DNA of 36,868 bases from Bacteroidia bacterium. GTDB taxonomy: Bacteria; Bacteroidota; Bacteroidia; UKL13-3. Positions 1-6,716 of the stretch are shown here, one piece after another (position 1 is the stretch's first letter; the number at the start of each line of letters is the position of its first letter). Below the pieces are notes generated by a model that saw only the letters and a list, made by a program, of their open reading frames with translations, was not told the origin of the DNA and searched no databases. The stretch lies in assembly GCA_018058135.1 (NCBI GenBank), contig JAGPCK010000027.1, positions 1 to 36,868 of the forward strand, read 5' to 3'. A program made the position numbers and the translations under genes.

Positions 1-174
1 CCCACCTAAGCGTAGGTTGCGCCTACGCTTTTCTTTTATGTAGCTTGCAGCTACAGTAGCGCCATACCCGATGAGACAGCAGCAACTTCATGGTATTTAC
101 ACTTGCTTTTACTGCTTTTTATCACCAGTTTTACACTGCAAAGTGTGGATGAGTTTTTTCACACTCTGCCGTTA
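1..174 (+). repeat. Composite intergenic repeat, copy 1 (modules A+B), ending at an attC-like GTTA core
   Basis: A 174-nt sequence that recurs at 2633-2806 with about four differences. Module A (about 1-88) contains a perfect 9-bp hairpin (8-16 with 22-30) followed by a T-rich tract, and a second small hairpin, GTAGCT-TGC-AGCTAC. Module B (89-174) recurs alone at 6589-6674 and in part at 8113-8160. It ends in CTGCCGTTA, the position expected for the right-hand box (R', GTTRRRY-like) of an integron attC site. The matching left box would lie before the window start or has been lost. The first cassette gene starts 26 nt downstream. Repeat status is seen directly; attC identity is inference. Confidence 0.75.
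8..37 (+). terminator. Terminator-like hairpin in repeat module A (copy 1)
   Basis: Stem AAGCGTAGG (8-16) pairs with CCTACGCTT (22-30) around the loop TTGCG and runs into TTTTCTTTT. This has the form of an intrinsic terminator reading on the + strand, and would end transcription from the preceding cassette. Confidence 0.5.
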
Positions 175-200
175 GCCACAATTATAAAAAACCGAACTAA

Positions 201-1211
201 ATGACAACTTTTTCAGTAATAGCCTCAACATTATCAGAAAAGGAATTAGGAAATTTTATAAAAGAAAAATACCAGCTATCAGAAAATTTTAAATGTAAAT
301 TATTTAGAACGGGAGTAAACCATACTTACTTTATTTCTAATAATGAAACAAAATTTGTTTTTAGAGTTTATTGTCATAAATGGCGAACAAAAATAGAAAT
401 CCAGCAGGAATTGGAACTTTTAAACTTACTTAAAGAAAATAATCTTTCCATTTCATTTCCGATTTCTGATCAAAATGGAGATTTAATTCAAGAAATAAAT
501 GCACCCGAAGGATTAAGATATGCCGTGCTTTTTACATTTGCAGAAGGTGAAAAAATGCGATTTATGACAAATAAAACCTGCTATGCAATTGGTTCAATTA
601 TGGCTAAGATTCATAATATAACTGCCAGCAAAAAAATTGATAGGGTAAGCTACAATTCTGATATTCTTTTGAATAAAGCTTATAATTATCTAAACTTATT
701 TTTTTCTGATGATTTAAGTGAAATGAAATACATCAAACAAGTTAGCTCTAAAATATCTAAGGAGTTTGAAGAAAATAATTTGTTAGAAAATCAAAGAGGA
801 ATAGTTCATCTCGATATTTGGTATGATAACTTGAGCGTAAATAAGGAAGATGAAATTACAATTTTTGACTTTGATAATTGTGGAAATGGATTTCTGATTT
901 TAGATGTCGGTTATTTTTGTAAGCAACTATTTTTTATTGAATCTGACAAAAACGAATATGAAATGAAAATTGAAAGTTTTCTAAACGGTTATAGAAAAGA
1001 AAGAAGTTTATCCGAAGAAGAACTGAAATTAATTCCAGAATCAGGAGCATCTATTTTTATATTTTATCTTGGCGTTCAGGCTCAAAGATTTGATTGGTCA
1101 AATATATTTTTAACGGAAAACTATCTTAAAATGTATATTGGAAGAATAAAAAACTGGATTGATTACTATAAAGCAAAAGAAATAACTGCGGCTAACAAGG
1201 TATTGGCATAA
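201..1211 (+). CDS. APH-family phosphotransferase (integron cassette cargo)
   Basis: A 336-residue protein with the aminoglycoside/choline-kinase-like (APH) fold signature. The Brenner motif HLDIWYDNL stands for HxDxxxxN (catalytic Asp and Mg-binding Asn) and is followed by the metal-binding IFDFDNCG. Such enzymes phosphorylate small hydroxylated substrates with ATP or GTP; the substrate here cannot be read, and antibiotic inactivation is only one possibility. The ATG lies 29 nt after a GTTA core at 171, typical cassette spacing. The last residues (AANKVLA and stop) are encoded by the left arm of the attC-like site at 1190-1321, as often seen in integron cassettes. Base composition is visibly more AT-rich than the core genes to the right, which suggests transfer. 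Family assignment is firm; function within the family is open. Confidence 0.8.
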   Translation: MTTFSVIASTLSEKELGNFIKEKYQLSENFKCKLFRTGVNHTYFISNNETKFVFRVYCHKWRTKIEIQQELELLNLLKENNLSISFPISDQNGDLIQEINAPEGLRYAVLFTFAEGEKMRFMTNKTCYAIGSIMAKIHNITASKKIDRVSYNSDILLNKAYNYLNLFFSDDLSEMKYIKQVSSKISKEFEENNLLENQRGIVHLDIWYDNLSVNKEDEITIFDFDNCGNGFLILDVGYFCKQLFFIESDKNEYEMKIESFLNGYRKERSLSEEELKLIPESGASIFIFYLGVQAQRFDWSNIFLTENYLKMYIGRIKNWIDYYKAKEITAANKVLA

Positions 1212-1321
1212 TGGCGGTTTACATTCTTCGATTGAACATTCGTGCAAGGTTCAACTTTCGTACTTCGATTGAACTTTTGTACTGAAAATACGCCACTACG
1301 CCAATACCAAAACCGTTAGTG
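1190..1321 (+). other. attC-like integron recombination site
   Basis: The outer boxes are GGCTAAC (1190-1196) and GTTAGTG (1315-1321). Inside them GGTATTGGC (1199-1207) pairs perfectly with GCCAATACC (1300-1308), and TGGCG (1212-1216) with CGCCA (1291-1295). The two arms are separated by a variable central region that contains a 12-nt direct repeat (1226-1237 and 1263-1274). This is the R''-L''-variable-L'-R' layout of attC, in the usual 57-141 bp size range. The expected cut is between G1315 and T1316. It overlaps the 3' end of the upstream gene, and the next gene begins 41 nt after the cut. Confidence 0.8.
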
Positions 1322-1356
1322 GTAAATGGCGGAACACCTAAAATAATTTAGACATC

Positions 1357-1866
1357 ATGACAAAAATAAATCTTTCATATCGCATCGGGACAATCAACGA
1401 CATTGACCAGTTACAAGAGCTTGCCATAATTGCAAACGGACAATTTCAAAGTGTTTTCACGCCAGACAATTGGGAAATATTCAATGGCAATTTGCATGAC
1501 AGACAAAAGTTTATTGACATACTTAAAATTGCCAAATGCTTTGTTTGCCTCGACCATGACAAAATAGTTGGCGTTGCTTATATTGTACCAGGCGGTAACC
1601 CTACAAATATTTTCAAGTCTGAATGGTCTTACATTAGGATGGTTGGTGTTAATCCAAAACATAGAGGACAAGGCATCGCAAAAACACTTACAGAAAAGTG
1701 TATTGACTTCGCCAAACAAAGCAACGAAAAGACTATTGTGCTGCACACTTCAGAATTCATGGACGCTGCAAGACATATTTATGAAAACCTAGGCTTTACC
1801 GTCCTTGAAGAAATTCCTCTTTTGTACGGCAAAAAATATTGGTTGTACACGTTAAACCTAAACTGA
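1357..1866 (+). CDS. GNAT-family N-acetyltransferase
   Basis: A 169-residue single-domain GNAT protein. Beta4-alpha3 motif A is present as RMVGVNPKHRGQGIAKTL, whose R/QxxGxA-type loop binds the acetyl-CoA pyrophosphate, and the C-terminal part (AARHIYENLGF) matches motif B. It probably transfers an acetyl group to an amine, but the substrate is unknown. GNAT genes are common integron cargo. The start is the ATG 36 nt after the attC-like site; no Shine-Dalgarno is visible, as normal for Bacteroidota. It lies in the same direction as all other genes of the array. The boundary to the next gene is a short region (1867-1911) with only a weak attC candidate. Confidence 0.85.
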   Translation: MTKINLSYRIGTINDIDQLQELAIIANGQFQSVFTPDNWEIFNGNLHDRQKFIDILKIAKCFVCLDHDKIVGVAYIVPGGNPTNIFKSEWSYIRMVGVNPKHRGQGIAKTLTEKCIDFAKQSNEKTIVLHTSEFMDAARHIYENLGFTVLEEIPLLYGKKYWLYTLNLN

Positions 1867-1911
1867 CAATGCTACGTACCTCCATGCGTGGGAAAGTTAA
1901 CAGATATTGTA

Positions 1912-2613
1912 ATGACACACACCAAAACTATAACGACAATTCTATTTTTACTCTTGACGATAAATTCATATGGACAAGTAGTCAAAAGAAAAAACTATTT
2001 CCCAATTTGGACTTTTCACCAAGACAGCATTAATATTCACGGACTTTCAATCGGGCTTTTGTCATTTAACAGTGAACCAAGACATACAAACACAAACGGA
2101 ATTAAGTTAGAGTTAATTGGTGTAGGAATTATAATTCCCCTAATACCAAGCAGTCCAATTGTTGAAACAGACAGTGCCTTTATAGAATTAGAAAAAGAAC
2201 CATTATCCGAGAGAATAAACGGATTAAATTTATCTGCATCGGGGTCAGCTTGCCATTGTTTGACAAATGGACTGACCGCAGGTTTTCTAGGACAAATACA
2301 TTTTCAGGTTAATGGTATATCAACATCTCTTGTTATGAACTTTACACAGAAACATAATGGAGTTATGACAGCATTATTCAATTATGCTTACTATATGAAT
2401 GGTTTACAATTTGGTTTTTTAAACAATGGACATAAAACGAAAGGACTTCAAATTGGTATGCTTAGTAACAATGCTCACGAAATGAGTGGACTTCAAATCG
2501 GACTGTTCAACAAATCAAAAAAACTTAAAGGACTTCAAATCGGTCTTTGGAACGTAAACCAAAAACGAAAACTGCCATTAATTAATTGGAATTTTAAGCT
2601 ACACAAGGAATGA
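1912..2613 (+). CDS. Exported protein with GLQxGxxN repeats
   Basis: I chose the ATG at 1912 rather than one 24 nt upstream because it starts a clean signal peptide (MTHTKTITTILFLLLTINSYG, cleavage probably after SYG), giving 233 residues. The C-terminal third holds imperfect repeats of about 18-20 residues with the pattern GLQxGxxN (GLQFGFLNN, GLQIGMLSN, GLQIGLFNK, GLQIGLWNV). This pattern resembles surface-repeat proteins of the LA_2272 type described from Leptospira, and similar repeats occur in Bacteroidota outer-membrane proteins. It is likely exported to the periplasm or cell surface. No enzymatic motif is seen. Repeat and signal peptide are visible directly; the family link is tentative. 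Confidence 0.65.
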   Translation: MTHTKTITTILFLLLTINSYGQVVKRKNYFPIWTFHQDSINIHGLSIGLLSFNSEPRHTNTNGIKLELIGVGIIIPLIPSSPIVETDSAFIELEKEPLSERINGLNLSASGSACHCLTNGLTAGFLGQIHFQVNGISTSLVMNFTQKHNGVMTALFNYAYYMNGLQFGFLNNGHKTKGLQIGMLSNNAHEMSGLQIGLFNKSKKLKGLQIGLWNVNQKRKLPLINWNFKLHKE

Positions 2614-2632
2614 CGAAAATCAGAACCTTTGC

Positions 2633-2806
2633 CCCACCTGAGCGTAGGTTGCGCCTACGCTTTTCTTTTATGTAGCTTGCAGCTACAGTAGCACCATACC
2701 CGATGAGACAGCAGCAACTTCATGGTATTTATACTTGCTTTTACAGCTTTTTATCACCAGTTTTACACTGCAAAGTGTGGATGAGTTTTTTCACACTCTG
2801 CCGTTA
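2633..2806 (+). repeat. Composite intergenic repeat, copy 2 (modules A+B)
   Basis: Near-identical to positions 1-174 (about four substitutions over 174 nt), at a constant offset of 2632. It starts 19 nt after the upstream stop codon and ends at CCGTTA (2801-2806), after which the sequence diverges from copy 1. The divergence exactly at a GTTA core is what site-specific cassette exchange would leave. No clear left-hand TAAC box pairing with the right arm is found upstream. The rest of the gap to the next gene (2807-2961) is AT-rich with no recognisable gene. Confidence 0.8.
2641..2669 (+). terminator. Terminator-like hairpin in repeat module A (copy 2)
   Basis: AGCGTAGG (2641-2648) pairs with CCTACGCT (2654-2661), followed by TTTTCTTTT. 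It lies 27 nt after the stop of the upstream gene, as expected for an intrinsic terminator. Confidence 0.5.
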
Positions 2807-2961
2807 TACACAAATCTTGACAGTAGTGTCATCTTCAATAACCAGACATGAGACGAGCTTTGTATAAACAAACTACGTGTGTAAAGAACTTTTTTAAACG
2901 GCCCATATTAAATAACAAATAAATTTACATCACATAATTTCAGCGAAATAAAACTCATGAA

Positions 2962-4158
2962 ATGAAAACAAATAAATCCTGGTTGCTTATTTCGTTACTG
3001 TTTGTAATAATAAGCTCGTGCAAAAAAGACAACTCCTTGGAGTTTAAAGAACGAGGCTCATTAATTGCGTTTGAACAAAAGGGACACTTCACAGCGAGAC
3101 AGATCATTGAAAATGTTGACAAACTGTCTGTACAAGGCACAGCTGTGCATGGAGTAACTTATTACTCTATTACATATCGTACCGAGTATGATGGGAAACA
3201 AATTGACACTAAAGGGTTGTTGATTGTACCTGATGATGTCGATTCAGTTTATCTTATTGCATATTTTAAAGGGACGCAATTGCCTGTAAAGTTGCTTAAT
3301 TTTTATGATTCACAAAATGAAACACCTTCAAATTATGATGGAGGCAAGGAAAATTTCTTAGAAACAAGAAATATGGGGTTGACATGGGCATCTGCTGGTT
3401 ATACTGTTTTTATGCCGGATTACATTGGTTTCGGAAGTACAATTGATAAAGAGCATCCGTACCTTTATTATCCTGAAATGTTTAAAGCAAACATTGACGG
3501 GCTTATTGCTACAAAACAATTTATTGCTAACAAGGGTCTTGCTTACGACAACCGTTTATTTCTCACAGGTTGGAGTGAAGGCGGTGGCGCATGTTTATCC
3601 GCTCATAAATATATACAAGAAACATATACCTCAGAATTCACAGTAGTTGCAAGTTCAGGTTTGGCCGGTCCTTATCATTTCAATCGTTTCATTGATGTAT
3701 TACTTTCTAAAAAAGATGAGGATTTAAACATCAGTAATATTTTCTCATGGGGCGTTTATTCGCTAAATAAATTTTCTGATTTGAAACGACCTACAGACCA
3801 AATATTTGCATACCCTGTTTATGACCAGTTTGCAGCAATGTTTCCCCCGTCAAAAAAAATATCAGAAACATTAAACAATTATTTTCTATCAAAGATTATG
3901 GATGGTACTGACGTTAAGTTTCGACAGGTACTTGATAAAAACACATTCTCAGAAGGGTGGAAGCCCGTTGGAAAAGTTTATCTACATCATGGTGATGCAG
4001 ATAATGTTGTTTACTTTTTTAATTCTACAGATACAAGAGACGGATTAACCGCAGCAGGTGGCGATGTAAAACTTTACACCTATCCCGGTGGAGGGCATGT
4101 TACTGAATTAGAAAATTATATTACTAAAACATTGGGTGATTTTAATCTCTTAAAATGA
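2962..4158 (+). CDS. Secreted lipoprotein alpha/beta hydrolase (lipase/esterase-like)
   Basis: A 398-residue protein with a lipoprotein signal peptide (lipobox ending SSC, about residues 18-20, followed by KKDN). The alpha/beta-hydrolase nucleophile elbow is GWSEGGG (GxSxG), and a late HHGDADNVV and GGGHVTE supply plausible catalytic Asp and His. The arrangement resembles secretory lipases and prolyl-oligopeptidase-like hydrolases, so it probably cleaves esters at the cell envelope. The long stretch upstream (2807-2961) follows a GTTA core at 2803. It overlaps the next gene by 4 nt (ATGA), so the two are translationally coupled and travel together. The exact substrate cannot be read. Confidence 0.8.
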   Translation: MKTNKSWLLISLLFVIISSCKKDNSLEFKERGSLIAFEQKGHFTARQIIENVDKLSVQGTAVHGVTYYSITYRTEYDGKQIDTKGLLIVPDDVDSVYLIAYFKGTQLPVKLLNFYDSQNETPSNYDGGKENFLETRNMGLTWASAGYTVFMPDYIGFGSTIDKEHPYLYYPEMFKANIDGLIATKQFIANKGLAYDNRLFLTGWSEGGGACLSAHKYIQETYTSEFTVVASSGLAGPYHFNRFIDVLLSKKDEDLNISNIFSWGVYSLNKFSDLKRPTDQIFAYPVYDQFAAMFPPSKKISETLNNYFLSKIMDGTDVKFRQVLDKNTFSEGWKPVGKVYLHHGDADNVVYFFNSTDTRDGLTAAGGDVKLYTYPGGGHVTELENYITKTLGDFNLLK

Positions 4159-5018
4159 AATATTTATATTGTTTTCAAATAATAATAGGATGCAGTTTTA
4201 CACTTCGGGCACAAAACACCCTGCGTCCAAACATCTATTTCCAAAATATGCATTACTATAATGCGGCAGTGGGCATAAGCGACACCTCTGCCATACGAAG
4301 TTTTGCTTTCTATGCGAAAGATAAATTTGTTAGCATAGACAATGATGTAGTATGGAACAAACCGGTTAATATTTATCTTAATCACATTTACAAGCCGAAC
4401 CGAAAGAATTCCTTTAACGTGTCATACATATATGATGGATATTCGTTCTACAGTAGGAACACGCTTTACACAGGTTATACACGCGTATTCAGCTGGGGTA
4501 AATCACAAAAGTTGAGCATTGGGGGCCGTGCAATTTTTAATTTAGATAAAATCAACTGGGATAAATTAGGGCAAATAAAAAGCAAGCCTTCATCAGGTTT
4601 ATACTTTACCCCCGATTTTGATTTGGGTGGACAATATCAATTGGGTGGATTAATACTCGGAGTGTCTACAAAAAACCTATTTGCAAATTCAGTTAATGTG
4701 GATGGCGAAGAATTAATCAAGAATTGGCGAGAACTATACATCAACGCCTCCTATACACATGCTTTGTTCAATCAAAACCTCAAAATCTCTCCTTATATTT
4801 TATATTTACGGGAAAGAGATGTTGAATTAGATGCCGGACTCAACCTAACACTGTTCAAAACGGTTGATTTGTCCTATGCATTCCGCATCTTTGAATTACG
4901 CAGCATATATGTACTCAAATTAACATTGCCCAAACGTATACAGGTTGGTGCAGCCGTTGACCATTCTTCTATTTTCTCTGATACTAATGTGGATGTTCTT
5001 GTTGGATATAGCTTCTAA
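4155..5018 (+). CDS. PorP/SprF-like type IX secretion membrane protein
   Basis: A 287-residue protein with a signal peptide ending near LRAQ, followed by alternating amphipathic beta strands typical of an outer-membrane barrel (for example GGRAIFNLDK, GGQYQLGGLILGVS, VGAAVDHSS) and a terminal aromatic residue (VGYSF). Length and the N-terminal FQNMHYYNAAVG match the PorP/SprF family, outer-membrane partners of the type IX secretion and gliding machinery, many of which pair with one particular cargo. Start overlaps the upstream lipase stop by 4 nt. The pairing suggests a role in surface display or transport of the lipase, which is inference. It is immediately followed by an attC-like site. Confidence 0.7.
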   Translation: MKYLYCFQIIIGCSFTLRAQNTLRPNIYFQNMHYYNAAVGISDTSAIRSFAFYAKDKFVSIDNDVVWNKPVNIYLNHIYKPNRKNSFNVSYIYDGYSFYSRNTLYTGYTRVFSWGKSQKLSIGGRAIFNLDKINWDKLGQIKSKPSSGLYFTPDFDLGGQYQLGGLILGVSTKNLFANSVNVDGEELIKNWRELYINASYTHALFNQNLKISPYILYLRERDVELDAGLNLTLFKTVDLSYAFRIFELRSIYVLKLTLPKRIQVGAAVDHSSIFSDTNVDVLVGYSF

Positions 5019-5039
5019 AAAGAACAGCAAAGAGTATGC

Positions 5040-5158
5040 GTATAACACGGGTTTTGCGTCAGGTGGGCTTACAGCATTTTGTTTATAATGAACTTTAGTA
5101 ATAAATTGAAACTTGTGCTCCGAAACCCGCCCGAACGCAAAGCGCTAAATCGTTATAT
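5040..5158 (+). other. attC-like integron recombination site
   Basis: The left box is GTATAAC (5040-5046) and the right box GTTATAT (5152-5158). Inner arms pair: TTTGCGT (5053-5059) with ACGCAAA (5135-5141), and GGTGGGCTT (5061-5069) with AAACCCGCC (5123-5131), seven or eight of nine positions including a G-T wobble. The central spacer is unstructured. It begins 22 nt after the PorP/SprF stop codon. The boxes deviate from strict RYYYAAC/GTTRRRY at one position each. Confidence 0.75.
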
Positions 5159-5201
5159 GGAAACGTAACATCAAAACATAATACATTCTAAAAACAAAAG
5201 A

Positions 5202-5369
5202 ATGAAGTGTGTTTTTACACAAAAAGACACAAAGCCAACAAATAATGATTTGAAAAAAGCATTATGCGGCACGTATGCATTATGGGATACTCTTGTGGCA
5301 TTTACTAAAAATGCTCACGCCCACCTAAGCGTAGGTTGCGCCTACGCTTTTCTTTTCTGTAGCTTGTAG
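5202..5369 (+). pseudogene. Truncated DUF3788-like gene, fused to repeat module A
   Basis: A 55-codon reading frame. Residues 1 to about 38 (including DLKKALCGTYALWDTL) look like the N-terminus of DUF3788 proteins, which are normally much longer and continue with a conserved W-Y-G-K segment that is absent here. From about 5320 the frame reads straight into repeat module A and stops inside it, so the tail is repeat-encoded. The ATG lies 49 nt after the attC-like core at 5152, normal cassette spacing. It is most likely a cassette gene broken by insertion of, or recombination with, the repeat. The DUF3788 match is from memory of the family and only moderately sure. Confidence 0.55.
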
Positions 5370-5400
5370 TTACCCTAAACAAACAGCGGCAACTCAACAG
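5320..5400 (+). repeat. Intergenic repeat, copy 3 (module A only, diverged)
   Basis: The first 46 nt match copy 1 almost perfectly, including the hairpin. After that the similarity is broken by a short deletion and substitutions (AACAGCGGCAACTC against GACAGCAGCAACTTC). Module B and the terminal GTTA are missing. The left edge coincides with the point where the DUF3788-like frame loses its family similarity. Confidence 0.65.
5327..5356 (+). terminator. Terminator-like hairpin in repeat module A (copy 3)
   Basis: AAGCGTAGG (5327-5335) pairs with CCTACGCTT (5341-5349), then TTTTCTTTT. It is the same structure as in copies 1 and 2. Confidence 0.5.
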
Positions 5401-5432
5401 CCCCCTAAAAAACCAACACATCCATGTAGTTT

Positions 5433-5465
5433 TTATCCCAAAAAGTATATTTTTGTCTTATCTAA
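5433..5465 (+). promoter_or_regulatory. Promoter-like element, repeated at 7555-7586
   Basis: Contains TATTTTTG (5448-5455), an exact match to the Bacteroidota -7 box TAnnTTTG, 22 nt before the ATG of the next gene. The whole 33-nt stretch is nearly identical to one at 7555-7586 (about 28 matching positions), much more than a promoter consensus requires. Confidence 0.55.
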
Positions 5466-5477
5466 ATTTTAATACGT

Positions 5478-6089
5478 ATGAAAAAAATATTTTTTGCTGC
5501 AGCTCTTTTGGCTTTGGCATTTACCGGTTGTAAAAAAGATGATGACGACAACAGCGTTACACCCACCCCAACTCCTACTCCCAACCGATATAATGTTGCC
5601 CTTACGGTAGATGGCAGTTCCGTTACCTACACTGACGGGAAAAACACCTTTGAACAAGCTGCGGGCTCCAGCAAACAAACCCGCCCTTTGCCTGAGTTTT
5701 CTACTGCTTCCTATTATTCCAATATTTTTTCTGACAATACCGTAGGAGGTGTGAGCATATACAAGGGTGAAATGAGCTTTCAGGGTGCTTACCCTGATGA
5801 TGCTGATTTTGTAGCCTATTTTGCTCCCGGAAATTACTTGTATTCCACCCCTACAACGGATGGTATAGAAATTTTGCATGTAGATGCCACCGGACAGGTG
5901 TGGAGCAGCATTAAAGGCACGCAAAGCGGGGCGGTATTTAACATTACCAGCACACAGCAATTCAGCATCTTTGGCGATACGTATGTGGATGTAAAAGGCA
6001 CCTTCTCGTGCAAGCTGTACAACGAAACCGGTACCCAATCGAAAACAGTTACCAACGGTTCCTTCTACCTGTCGTACGGTAATTTTTAG
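5478..6089 (+). CDS. Hypothetical surface lipoprotein
   Basis: A 203-residue protein with a clear lipoprotein signal: MKKIFFAAALLALAFTGC, lipid-anchored Cys18, followed by KKDDDDN. An acidic stretch right after the cysteine is the known signal for surface exposure of lipoproteins in Bacteroidota. A TPTPTPTP linker follows at about residues 28-36, then a mature domain rich in beta-strand residues (Ser, Thr, Tyr, Gly) without cysteines or catalytic motifs. I do not recognise a family. A good -7 box lies 22 nt upstream of the ATG. The next gene follows after 42 nt with no attC-like site between, so both may share a transcript and a cassette. Confidence 0.7.
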   Translation: MKKIFFAAALLALAFTGCKKDDDDNSVTPTPTPTPNRYNVALTVDGSSVTYTDGKNTFEQAAGSSKQTRPLPEFSTASYYSNIFSDNTVGGVSIYKGEMSFQGAYPDDADFVAYFAPGNYLYSTPTTDGIEILHVDATGQVWSSIKGTQSGAVFNITSTQQFSIFGDTYVDVKGTFSCKLYNETGTQSKTVTNGSFYLSYGNF

Positions 6090-6131
6090 TTGCACGCAGT
6101 TCTTACGTAAAAGCATTTATCAAAAATTGGT

Positions 6132-6473
6132 GTGGTAAGTTTAACAGCCTTCCGAAATGTTGCACTTTCATTTCCTGAAGCAACAGAAGCACCTCATTTT
6201 GAAAAAAATTCCTTTCGGGTAAAGGGAAAAATATTTGCCACCTGTGACGAAAAAAACAACAGGGCCTGCCTCAAATTATCTGAAACAAACCAGGACCTGT
6301 TTTCATTGCCCGACAAAAGCGTGGTGTATCCCGTAAACAATAAGTGGGGCAAACAAGGATGGACCATGGTGGAACTAGGTAAGGTAAGCAAACGCCTGTT
6401 TACTGCTGCAATCTCTGCAGCCTATTGCGAAGTGGCGCCTGCTCAACTGGCTGCGTTGGTTAAACAACCTTAA
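6132..6473 (+). CDS. MmcQ/YjbR family protein
   Basis: A 113-residue protein of the MmcQ/YjbR family, small CyaY-like-fold proteins sometimes called DNA-binding; their real role is unsettled. Family marks are the N-terminal LSFPEATEAPHFEKNSFRV, KGKIFATC, and the C-terminal NKWGKQGWTMVEL followed by a short helix. The length is normal. The start is a GTG; no ATG is available upstream in frame, and the family N-terminus begins right here. Its stop codon is part of CCTTAAC, the left box of the long attC-like site at 6468-6677, which marks it as the last gene of its cassette. Products of this family are frequent in mobile cassettes and small accessory clusters. Confidence 0.8.
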   Translation: MVSLTAFRNVALSFPEATEAPHFEKNSFRVKGKIFATCDEKNNRACLKLSETNQDLFSLPDKSVVYPVNNKWGKQGWTMVELGKVSKRLFTAAISAAYCEVAPAQLAALVKQP

Positions 6474-6677
6474 CTGCTGCAGTTGAATTAAAAAGTAAGG
6501 TTATTTGTTCAAGTTGTATTTGAAGTACTCGGTATGCTCTTGAAACTTTTAAGCGATTATACCTCCATTGCTGTTTTTAGTATGTAGTCATGGATTATCT
6601 ATACTTGCTTTTATTCTTATTTTTCGCCAGCTTTACAGAACAAAGCGTAAGAATGTTTTTCACCTGCTGCGTTATGA
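6468..6677 (+). other. Long attC-like site carrying module B
   Basis: The left box CCTTAAC (6468-6474) includes the upstream stop codon. The left arm GCTGCAGTTG (6476-6485) pairs with CACCTGCTGC (6661-6670) at 8 of 10 positions, and the right box is GTTATGA (6671-6677). At about 210 bp it is longer than typical attC sites. Its right 86 nt (6589-6674) is a diverged copy of repeat module B, which links the repeat family to attC structure. Confidence 0.55.
6589..6674 (+). repeat. Intergenic repeat, copy 4 (module B only)
   Basis: It aligns over its whole 86 nt with 89-174 of copy 1. Shared landmarks in order are CATGG, TACTTGCTTTTA, CCAG-TTTACA, ACAAAG, GTTTTTTCAC-like, and the terminal CGTTA. 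It is diverged by substitutions and small indels. Confidence 0.65.
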
Positions 6678-6704
6678 AACCAACCAAACATTAACATAAA
6701 ACCC

Positions 6705-6709
6705 GGAGG
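6705..6709 (+). promoter_or_regulatory. Strong Shine-Dalgarno GGAGG
   Basis: GGAGG lies 7 nt before the ATG at 6717. Bacteroidota genes rarely carry Shine-Dalgarno sequences and none of the other genes here has one this strong, so this points to a foreign origin for the downstream gene. Confidence 0.7.
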
Positions 6710-6716
6710 ACAAAAA

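Noticed and set aside
1857..1902. Possible short attC between the GNAT gene and the repeat protein (CCTAAAC ... GTTAACA, with a CTACGTA/ATGCGTGG stem)
   Set aside because: The arms rely on G-T wobbles and the outer boxes pair only at AAC/GTT. It may be a decayed site, but the evidence is too weak to list as a feature.
2804..2812. Perfect DnaA box TTATACACA at the end of repeat copy 2
   Set aside because: It is created by the GTTA core plus the first bases of the following cassette, single and far from any origin-like context.
5469..6116. Long minus-strand frame (215 codons) opposite the surface lipoprotein gene
   Set aside because: The plus-strand frame has a full lipoprotein signal and promoter box. 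The minus frame has neither, and has no recognisable domain.
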